Source of the DNA: Bacillus sp. (in: firmicutes)
GTDB lineage: Bacteria > Bacillota > Clostridia > Lachnospirales > Lachnospiraceae
DNA length: 34,740 bases
Assembly (NCBI GenBank): GCA_023666125.1
Contig: JAMPCN010000024.1
Coordinates: 1 to 34,740, forward strand
Direction of reading: 5' to 3'
Shown: piece by piece, positions 8,190 to 14,368 of the stretch
Numbering within the stretch: the first letter of the stretch is position 1
Layout: every line of letters begins with the position of its first letter
Notes under the pieces: model-generated
What the model was told of the DNA's origin: nothing
The model's database searches: none
The model's input: the letters and a program-made list of their open reading frames with translations, nothing else
Translations under genes and position numbers: made by a program

Positions 8190-8206
8190 TTGTCATTCTA
8201 TGACAA
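8190..8206. promoter_or_regulatory. Perfect 7-bp inverted repeat upstream of the secreted protein gene
   Basis: TTGTCAT-TCT-ATGACAA reads the same on both strands apart from the 3-bp centre. It lies 34 bp before the ATG of the secreted Ser/Glu protein and just past the secDF terminator, where an operator would be expected. I could not place a convincing -35/-10 pair around it, so operator function is inference. Confidence 0.45.
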
Positions 8207-8212
8207 AACGGC

Positions 8213-8255
8213 AAAAAAAGACCGATGAACGGCTAAATGCTTTCATCGGTCTTTT
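8213..8255 (-). terminator. Strong intrinsic terminator after secDF
   Basis: A perfect 13-bp stem (arms 8217-8229 and 8242-8254, core GACCGATGAA/TTCATCGGTC) with a 12-base loop, followed on the minus strand by seven T. It lies 40 bp after the secDF stop and ends the scf-secDF transcription unit. The plus-strand flank also has four T, but no plus gene enters here. Confidence 0.9.
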
Positions 8256-8294
8256 CCCACTCAATTTCTATTTTATCTTTCTGACAATTCCATT

Positions 8295-10559
8295 TCACGC
8301 TTTCTTCTGTTCTATCTTCGTCCGAAGCAGATACCAGAACGCGCCTGCAAGGCAGATAGAGGAATACGTTCCGCAGATGATGCCCGCGATTAGCGGCAAT
8401 GCAAATTCCCTAATAGAAGAAACGCCGAATATCTCCAGAGCCGCCACCATAAAGAACGTCGTTAAGGAAGTAAAGACGCTTCGCGACAACGTCTGGGAAA
8501 TACTTCTGTTGACAACCTCCTCCAAATTATCTTTTCTTCCCATTTCCCGCATATTCTCACGGATACGGTCAAAGATAACGATTGTCGCATTGATGGAATA
8601 ACCTACAATCGTCAACATACAGGCAATAAAGGTATTGCCGACGGATACTCTTGCCACCGCATAAAAAGCAAGCACGACCAGAATATCATGCAACAGCGCG
8701 ATAACCGCGCTTGCGCCGAAACGGATATCCTTAAACCGCAGCCAGATATAAATTAACATACAAACAGTTGCCATTATAATTGCAACTATCGCATCTGATT
8801 TCATTTCCGAACTTACGGTTGCGCTGATTGTTTCCGCGACGATGGAACTTTCCTCCACGCCAAAATTCGTTACCATGACATTGACAAACGTTTCTCTCTC
8901 CGCTACGTCAAGCGTTCTTGTCTTAATGATAATCTGATTGGAACCCGCTACTTTCGTTATCTGTACGTTGCCGTCATTGGTAATATTTTCAATTAACGGA
9001 ACAACCTGCGCGTCAATTTCCTCTATCGCCATATCCGTCGGCATCGTAACCGTTGTAGACGTACCGCCCACAAATTCCAGGCTGTAATTTAACGGCGAAG
9101 AGCCGGACGCCGAATTGACTCCCATCACCACAAGTCCAACGAGTATTACCACTGTGGATATGGCAAAAAAGATTTTCTTTCCGGACAATATCGACAGCGT
9201 CTTTCTTTCCTTTGCCACGCCATATGCCTTAGGCGACTGTACGCCGATTGCAAACAGCGCATTCAACAGGAACTTCGTTATCACAAGCGCAGTAAACATG
9301 GATAAAATAATACCTAACATAAGCGTCTGCGCAAAGCCTTTAATGGTTCCCGTTCCTCTTACCATCAAAACTACCGCGGCAATAAACGTTGTCACGTTTC
9401 CGTCAAAAATAGCGGAAAATGCTTTGGAAAAACCTATCTTAACCGCCGATTGCACCGTCTTTCCCGTCGCCAGTTCTTCCCTGATACGGGCAAATATAAT
9501 CACATTGGCATCCACCGCCATACCGATTGATAAGATAATACCGGCAATACCGGGCAGTGTCAGCGTAATTTCAAAAGCATCCAGTAAAATAATCATAAGC
9601 GCCGTATATAAGCAAAGGGCAAAGCTTGCCGCAATGCCCGGCACATAATAAACGGCAATCATAAAGATAACGACAAGCGCAAATCCGACGGCCGCCGCCA
9701 TTAAACTCGTCCTGATAGCGTCGGAACCAAGCTGCGCGCCTACAACATTAGAACGCAGTTCTTCTAACTCTAATTTCAAGCCGCCGATACGAATGGTAGA
9801 GGCAAGCTGCTGTGCTTCTTCAACGCTGCTTTGTCCGGTAATAATCGCATTACCGTCTGTAATTACCGCCTGTACATTCGGCGCGCTGACAATCTCACCG
9901 TCATAATAAATCGCAATGGTCTCCCCCGCGTTATACGCTTTCTCCGTCGCCTTGGCAAACGCCTCGGTTCCCGCATCCGTTAAGGTAAGCTGCACAACGT
10001 ATTCCGTATTGTTCATCAGGCTGTCCTGCTGCGAACGCGCCTGTGCGCCCGCTACATCCGTACCGGTCAATATAACGGAGCCGTCCGCCATTAATTCATC
10101 GATTGTCTTATTTAACTGGCGCACCGGAATCAGATTACCGTCCGTATCGACGCCGTAACCTGCCGTGTAATTCTCATTACCTTCACTGTCTGTCTGGGAA
10201 ATAAAATATAAGGTTCCCGGCTGTCCTAATTCCTCTAAAATCGCATTGGCGTCGGTAACGCCCGGAATCTCGATATTGATTCTGTTACTGCCTTCCTGAT
10301 AAACCTGCGCTTCCGTACTGTAATTTTGCACACGCTGCTGCAGTTTATAAATAGTATCACTCATATCCTCTTTGTCCGGTGCTTCATCCCCGACAACCTG
10401 ATAGGTGATACTGACGCCTCCCGCAAGGTCAAGCCCCAGATTAATGCTGGAGGCGGAACCTGACTTGTCCGCGCCGACGCCAAAGACTGCAACATATCCC
10501 AATCCGACAAGCGCCAGTACATAAATAATCAGGCTGATAATGGCTCTGCTTTTTTTCAT
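8295..10559 (-). CDS. secDF: Fused protein translocase subunit SecDF
   Basis: 754 residues; SecD and SecF halves joined in one chain. The SecD half has an N-terminal membrane helix (about 5-25), the large P1 exported domain and a five-helix membrane block with the signature GIILSIGMAVDANVIIFARI. The SecF half (about 455-754) has its own exported domain and the signature VGYSINATIVIFDRIREN. SecDF uses the proton-motive force to help pull Sec substrates across the membrane. I chose the ATG at 10559 (MKKSRA) rather than an upstream in-frame start, because GAGGGAG lies just before it and this is the normal SecD N-terminus. It begins 17 bp after the scfB stop, so it is probably in the scfA-scfB transcript; secD/secF beside SCIFF genes is a known arrangement in Clostridia. 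Confidence 0.95.
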   Translation of the reverse strand: MKKSRAIISLIIYVLALVGLGYVAVFGVGADKSGSASSINLGLDLAGGVSITYQVVGDEAPDKEDMSDTIYKLQQRVQNYSTEAQVYQEGSNRINIEIPGVTDANAILEELGQPGTLYFISQTDSEGNENYTAGYGVDTDGNLIPVRQLNKTIDELMADGSVILTGTDVAGAQARSQQDSLMNNTEYVVQLTLTDAGTEAFAKATEKAYNAGETIAIYYDGEIVSAPNVQAVITDGNAIITGQSSVEEAQQLASTIRIGGLKLELEELRSNVVGAQLGSDAIRTSLMAAAVGFALVVIFMIAVYYVPGIAASFALCLYTALMIILLDAFEITLTLPGIAGIILSIGMAVDANVIIFARIREELATGKTVQSAVKIGFSKAFSAIFDGNVTTFIAAVVLMVRGTGTIKGFAQTLMLGIILSMFTALVITKFLLNALFAIGVQSPKAYGVAKERKTLSILSGKKIFFAISTVVILVGLVVMGVNSASGSSPLNYSLEFVGGTSTTVTMPTDMAIEEIDAQVVPLIENITNDGNVQITKVAGSNQIIIKTRTLDVAERETFVNVMVTNFGVEESSIVAETISATVSSEMKSDAIVAIIMATVCMLIYIWLRFKDIRFGASAVIALLHDILVVLAFYAVARVSVGNTFIACMLTIVGYSINATIVIFDRIRENMREMGRKDNLEEVVNRSISQTLSRSVFTSLTTFFMVAALEIFGVSSIREFALPLIAGIICGTYSSICLAGAFWYLLRTKIEQKKA

Positions 10560-10576
10560 TTTCTCCCTCTTCCTTT

Positions 10577-11977
10577 CTAAGCTAATGCCGCTTTTATCAT
10601 AATGGCGCATTCGATACGCTTTCTCTGCAACTGACAGCCAAGGTCGTACACGTCATGGATATTTCCATGAAACTGATAAGAATTAGCAGCACAGCCGCCG
10701 CTGCAATAAAATTTTGCAAAGCAGTTTTTACACTTTTCTTTCGTATATACATTACAATTATGAAAAGTATCTCTAATGTCTGTGCGGGTAATTCCCTCAT
10801 CCACGTTACCCATGAGAAACTTTTCATTGCCGACAAACTGATGGCACGGATAAAAATCGCCCCAGGGCGTAACCGCCAGATACTCCGTTCCCGAACCGCA
10901 CCCCGAAAGTCTTTTGGCCACACATGGCCCGCCCTCTAAATCTATCATAAAATGGAAAAATTGAAAAGCTTTTCCTTCTTTTCTTCTCTTAATATATTCC
11001 AGAGCAAGCTTATCATACTCTTCTAATAACGCGGGAATATCCTCCTCACGAAGCGCATAGTCCTCATTTTCCCCCGCAACGACAGGCTCTACGGAAATCT
11101 GTTTAAAGCCGAGGTCTGCAAGGTGTGCAACGTCTTTTGCAAAATCCTTATTGTATCTTGTAAAAGTTCCCCGCACATAATAATTCATCTGGTTTCTGCT
11201 ATCCGCCGTTTTTTGGAATTTCGGAACAATCTCATCATAGCTTCCCTGCCCGCCACGGTGCGGACGCATCCTATCGTTCACTTCCTTACGCCCGTCTATA
11301 CTTAATACAATATTGCCCATCTCACGGTTTACAAACTCTAAAATCTCGTCATTTAGAAGGATGCCGTTTGTCGTTAATGTAAAACGGAACTTTTTATGCC
11401 TTGCCGCCTCGATGCTTCTGCCGTATTCGACCAGTCTTTTGACAACATCCCAGTTTAGAAGCGGTTCGCCGCCGAAAAAATCCACTTCCAGATTCACTCT
11501 GTTTCCGGAACTGGCTACCAGGAAATCCAACGCTTTTTTACCGACTTCAAAACTCATCAGCGCGCGCCTGCCGTGATATTCCCCCTCTTCGGCGAAACAA
11601 TATTTACAGGCGAGATTGCAGTCATGCGCGATATGCAGGCACAACGCCTTGACAACGGTTTCGCGGTTCGTAAAATCCGCAATATAGTTTTCATAAATAT
11701 CCTCTGTAAAGAGCATGTCCGCTTCTTTTAATTCCAGAATCTCGTCAACCGCTTCCTGAATCGTTTCCTTCGACATCTCCCTTTCTGCAAAAATCTCTTT
11801 TTTTTCATACATCTGCATGATATGGGAAAGCATGTCCTCTTGCCCGGTTATCTGCTCTTCCAACAGTTTTTCCACCACAGGAATCATATCATAAACAATA
11901 TCGTCTACCACATGAACGCTGCCGCTGTTCACATCCAGTACGATATTATAGCCGTTATTTTTATATTGATGTATCAA
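10577..11977 (-). CDS. scfB: SCIFF peptide maturase, radical SAM/SPASM enzyme
   Basis: 466 residues. An N-terminal peptide-recognition-like region (about 1-95) is followed by the radical SAM domain with Cys120, Cys124, Cys127 (HDCNLACKYC) that bind the SAM-cleaving 4Fe-4S cluster. The GGEP motif at 169-172 is typical. The C-terminal SPASM region has Cys352, Cys360, Cys378, Cys416, Cys419, Cys425, Cys429 and Cys448 for auxiliary clusters. Enzymes of this family (TIGR03974) install thioether cross-links between Cys of the SCIFF peptide and other residues, giving ranthipeptides. The start is TTG at 11977, which gives the family-typical MIH(Q/K)..NGYNIVLDVNSG opening; GGAAG lies upstream. The precursor scfA is 291 bp upstream on the same strand; secDF follows after 17 bp. 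Confidence 0.95.
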   Translation of the reverse strand: MIHQYKNNGYNIVLDVNSGSVHVVDDIVYDMIPVVEKLLEEQITGQEDMLSHIMQMYEKKEIFAEREMSKETIQEAVDEILELKEADMLFTEDIYENYIADFTNRETVVKALCLHIAHDCNLACKYCFAEEGEYHGRRALMSFEVGKKALDFLVASSGNRVNLEVDFFGGEPLLNWDVVKRLVEYGRSIEAARHKKFRFTLTTNGILLNDEILEFVNREMGNIVLSIDGRKEVNDRMRPHRGGQGSYDEIVPKFQKTADSRNQMNYYVRGTFTRYNKDFAKDVAHLADLGFKQISVEPVVAGENEDYALREEDIPALLEEYDKLALEYIKRRKEGKAFQFFHFMIDLEGGPCVAKRLSGCGSGTEYLAVTPWGDFYPCHQFVGNEKFLMGNVDEGITRTDIRDTFHNCNVYTKEKCKNCFAKFYCSGGCAANSYQFHGNIHDVYDLGCQLQRKRIECAIMIKAALA

Positions 11978-12054
11978 ATACTTTCTTCCTTTCTATCCGT
12001 ATCTATCCATACCGGCCGGGGTTCTGCATCCGCCGCCCGGACGCACTATAATAA

Positions 12055-12265
12055 GCGCAAGCTCCGTAGCTTGCGCTCCAAGAATTTACTGCGTAAATTC
12101 TTGCTTAAATTCCACCATGATTACAGCAATTTCCTATCAGATAAATAAGCAGCGATTCGCATCGCTGCTTTTATACTCAACTCGCAAGAATCTGCTAACG
12201 ATAAATTACGAAGTAATTTTTCGTTTATTCTTGCACAGATGTGGCTGCCTTTGCAGACACTTCTG
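12055..12265 (-). other. Hairpin-rich spacer between scfA and scfB
   Basis: The 291-bp spacer carries at least four clear inverted repeats in a row: 12055-12076 (9-bp stem, GCGCAAGCT), 12079-12103 (10-bp stem, CAAGAATTTA), 12147-12170 (10-bp stem, AAGCAGCGAT), and 12184-12234 (long imperfect hairpin with outer arm GCAAGAAT and inner AAATTAC/GTAATTT). A weaker one lies at 12236-12265 next to the scfA stop. In the RNA none is followed by a strong U run; the third and first are followed by U-rich TTATTTAT and TTATTAT. This could set the ratio of precursor to maturase by partial termination, or protect the short scfA message. Confidence 0.75.
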
Positions 12266-12268
12266 TTT

Positions 12269-12415
12269 TTATTTTTGTACCTGTTCGCAGCTCTGGTTGC
12301 CAACCGTGCAGGACGTCTTGCACGCTGACTGGCAGGATGTCTGGCACTCGCCGCAGCCGCCTTTTTTCATGGACTCTTTTAAATCTCTTGTCGTTAATGT
12401 TTTAATATGTTTCAT
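12269..12415 (-). CDS. scfA: SCIFF ranthipeptide precursor, six cysteines
   Basis: 48-residue peptide, too short for routine gene finding. It opens MKHIKTLTTRDLKES, the strongly conserved leader of SCIFF (six Cys in forty-five residues) peptides, then carries Cys21, Cys24, Cys28, Cys32, Cys36 and Cys43 in a Ser/Thr/Gln/Gly-rich core. The maturase scfB, encoded downstream, is expected to cross-link these Cys to neighbouring residues through thioethers. ATG is preceded by GGAGG seven bases away. A good sigma-A-type promoter lies at 12488-12516. SCIFF is almost universal in Clostridia; its final product and job are still poorly known, with signalling roles proposed for ranthipeptides. Identity is very secure from leader, Cys spacing and neighbour. 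Confidence 0.96.
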   Translation of the reverse strand: MKHIKTLTTRDLKESMKKGGCGECQTSCQSACKTSCTVGNQSCEQVQK

Positions 12416-12487
12416 GTCTAATCCTCCATCCTATCGTAATCTGAAAAACAGTATACGCACTTTGTCTGCGTTTTCATAACTTGAACC

Positions 12488-12516
12488 AGTATACCACATA
12501 TCTTTCCATATGAAAA
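12488..12516 (-). promoter_or_regulatory. Probable sigma-A promoter for scfA-scfB-secDF
   Basis: On the minus strand TTTTCA (12511-12516) and TATACT (12488-12493) are 17 bp apart, 73 bp before the scfA ATG. The -35 overlaps the AT-rich hairpin after the TIGR04086-like gene. A second TATACT closer to scfA lacks a matching -35. Confidence 0.55.
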
Positions 12517-12537
12517 GTATTTTCCAATACTTTTTTC
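12512..12537 (-). terminator. Weak AT-rich hairpin after the membrane protein gene
   Basis: A perfect 9-bp inverted repeat (AAAAGTATT, four-base loop, AATACTTTT) directly follows the stop of the upstream gene. The stem is AT-only except one GC pair, and the trailing T run is only four on the minus strand, so termination may be leaky and allow read-through into scfA. Confidence 0.45.
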
Positions 12538-12910
12538 AGCTCAACATCCCGCCTAACATTCCACTGCCGCCGCAAAGAAGAAAGACCGTAGCTAAATTTC
12601 CCATATCATCCCCCATTCCTTTGTTGACAGCAAATGACACGGCTGTCAGAATCAAAAAATAAATACAGCCCATGGCCAGACCCCATAAAAATTTTTTCTC
12701 CCCCGCCCTTTTACCGGCGATAAATCCGGCAAGAAAAGTAACGATTATGTATATCATAATAATACAGACAGACACCACTTTCTCCGACAGTCCAAAGCGG
12801 TATAGCATAAGCGCCAGAAGCAGTAAAAGGCCTGCCGTCACCAGATAAGCGGCCAGCATACATTTTAATACGAAAATCAGTTTTTTGCTGTCTATCATTT
12901 TTTTCTCCAT
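12536..12910 (-). CDS. Small polytopic membrane protein, TIGR04086-like
   Basis: 124 residues with four predicted membrane helices (about 13-33, 43-65, 73-95, 103-122), Gly-rich, with basic loops (AGKRAGEKK). Length, hydrophobicity and position next to scfA match the TIGR04086 membrane family found beside SCIFF genes in Clostridia; I rely on memory for this, not a search. Function is not known; a role in export or perception of the SCIFF product is possible but unproven. The ATG at 12910 is preceded by GGAGAG at good distance. It is transcribed in the same direction as scfA and divergently from the CNNM gene. Confidence 0.8.
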   Translation of the reverse strand: MEKKMIDSKKLIFVLKCMLAAYLVTAGLLLLLALMLYRFGLSEKVVSVCIIMIYIIVTFLAGFIAGKRAGEKKFLWGLAMGCIYFLILTAVSFAVNKGMGDDMGNLATVFLLCGGSGMLGGMLS

Positions 12911-12982
12911 AAAACGCTCTCCTTTCCATTTTTTATAATTCTTAAAAAGATATTAAATATATATTCACGGCGCAGGAAAAAC

Positions 12983-13011
12983 TTGACACAATATTCTCTA
13001 TCATGTATATT
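12983..13011 (+). promoter_or_regulatory. Sigma-A promoter for the CNNM/CorC-type gene
   Basis: Consensus TTGACA (12983-12988) and TATATT (13006-13011) are separated by 17 bp, about 70 bp before the TTG start of the plus-strand gene. A TATAAT at 13011 is too far from the -35 to be the main -10. Confidence 0.7.
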
Positions 13012-13081
13012 ATAATCATTTCCTGACATACAGGAAATTTTGAGATGATTGATACAGATAAAAAGGAGAGTGAATTTTTCA

Positions 13082-14368
13082 TTGGATACCACCGGTGTCA
13101 TACAACTTATTGCATTATTGATTCTTGTTTTATTATCAGCGTTCTTTTCTTCGGCTGAAACCGCCTTTACCACGGTAAACCAGGTACGTCTGCGTACACT
13201 GGCGCAGGAGGGTTCCAAACGTGCCAGCCGGGTTCTTTCCATCCTTGAACAGTACAGTAAAATGTTAAGCACGATATTAATCGGCAACAATATTGTCAAT
13301 ATCAGCGCTTCTTCCGTGGCAACGACATTTGCCATCAGGACATGGGGCAGCTATATGGTCGGCGTTGTAACGGGCATATTGACGCTTATTATCCTGCTGG
13401 TGGGGGAAATTGTTCCCAAGACATGGGCTATGGTTAATGCGGAACGCATTTCGCTTTTCTACAGCGGCATCATCCGTTCTTTAATGAACCTGCTTACTCC
13501 CGTTATTTTCATTGTTGATAAATTATCGCTTGGCATCATGCGCCTTTTACATATTAACTCAAACGGCAAGGATAACAGCATTTCGGAGAATGAATTAAAA
13601 ACGTATGTCGATGTCAGCCATGAGGGCGGCGCAATCGAATCCGAGGAACGGGAAATGATTTATAACGTATTTGATTTCGGCGACGCCGTTGCCAAGGATA
13701 TTATGGTTCCCAGAATCCATATGACAAGCCTGCCGCTTACCTCCACTTATAAGGAAGTATTATCAACATTCCGCGCCTCTATGTTTACGCGGATTCCTAT
13801 TTATGAAGACGACCCTGATAATATTATCGGCATTATCAATATTAAAGACTTTATTTTGGTAAAAGATACTGAAAAATTCCAGCTAAAAAAAATACTGCGA
13901 AGCGCCTATTATACATATGAATACAAGAAAATCGCCGATTTGATGATGGAGATGCGGGAAAAATCCCATAATATTACGTTCGTACTCAGCGAGTACGGCG
14001 CAACCGTGGGCATGATTACGATGGAGGACTTAATCGAGGAAATTGTCGGTGAAATCCGGGATGAATATGACGAAGATGAAGAGGAATTAATTGTAGAAAC
14101 CGAACCCGGCACATTCCTTGTGGAAGCCGGCATGAAACTGGACGATATCAACGACGCCTTAGAAACGGATTTAAGTTCCGAGGACTTCGATTCCATCGGC
14201 GGTCTGATGATCGAACAGTTAGAGAGGCTTCCGGAAGATAAGGAATGTATCACATTGGAAAACGGTATTTTCATGCAGGCACAGGGCATTGCGAAAAACC
14301 GCATTTTGAAAGTACTGATTACGCTTCCGCCAAAAGATGCCGAAGAGGATACGGAAATTCCTATTTAA
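13082..14368 (+). CDS. CNNM/CBS/CorC_HlyC membrane protein (hemolysin-C family)
   Basis: 428 residues. The N-terminal CNNM (DUF21) membrane domain (about 5-190) includes FFSSAETAFTTVNQ, the family hallmark. Then come paired CBS domains (about 205-335; VPRIHMTSLP..., and LSEYGATVGMITMEDLIEEIVGEI) and the C-terminal CorC_HlyC domain (about 345-425). Family members are linked to magnesium/divalent cation efflux or homeostasis; the old hemolysin label is historical. The best start is TTG at 13082, giving MDTTGVIQL, typical for the family, with GGAGAG 11 bases upstream; earlier in-frame GTG and TTG lack spacing. It has a strong own promoter. Its stop overlaps the end of the convergent hybrid-kinase gene by 8 bp. 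Confidence 0.92.
   Translation: MDTTGVIQLIALLILVLLSAFFSSAETAFTTVNQVRLRTLAQEGSKRASRVLSILEQYSKMLSTILIGNNIVNISASSVATTFAIRTWGSYMVGVVTGILTLIILLVGEIVPKTWAMVNAERISLFYSGIIRSLMNLLTPVIFIVDKLSLGIMRLLHINSNGKDNSISENELKTYVDVSHEGGAIESEEREMIYNVFDFGDAVAKDIMVPRIHMTSLPLTSTYKEVLSTFRASMFTRIPIYEDDPDNIIGIINIKDFILVKDTEKFQLKKILRSAYYTYEYKKIADLMMEMREKSHNITFVLSEYGATVGMITMEDLIEEIVGEIRDEYDEDEEELIVETEPGTFLVEAGMKLDDINDALETDLSSEDFDSIGGLMIEQLERLPEDKECITLENGIFMQAQGIAKNRILKVLITLPPKDAEEDTEIPI

Noticed and set aside
7912-8601. Long plus-strand frame rich in LLSS repeats
   Set aside because: It is the antisense of the SSxEE repeats and runs across the terminator into secDF; no Shine-Dalgarno, and the minus-strand reading has a signal peptide and coupled gene.
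9115-9648. 177-codon plus-strand frame
   Set aside because: Antisense of secDF, with no ribosome site and composition mirroring membrane helices.
12101-12118. Ten-codon frame inside the scfA-scfB spacer
   Set aside because: Very short, poor ribosome site, and within a hairpin; not supportable as a leader peptide.
12121-12303. 60-codon minus-strand frame overlapping scfA
   Set aside because: Different frame from scfA, made of hairpin sequence; the 48-aa SCIFF reading is decisive.
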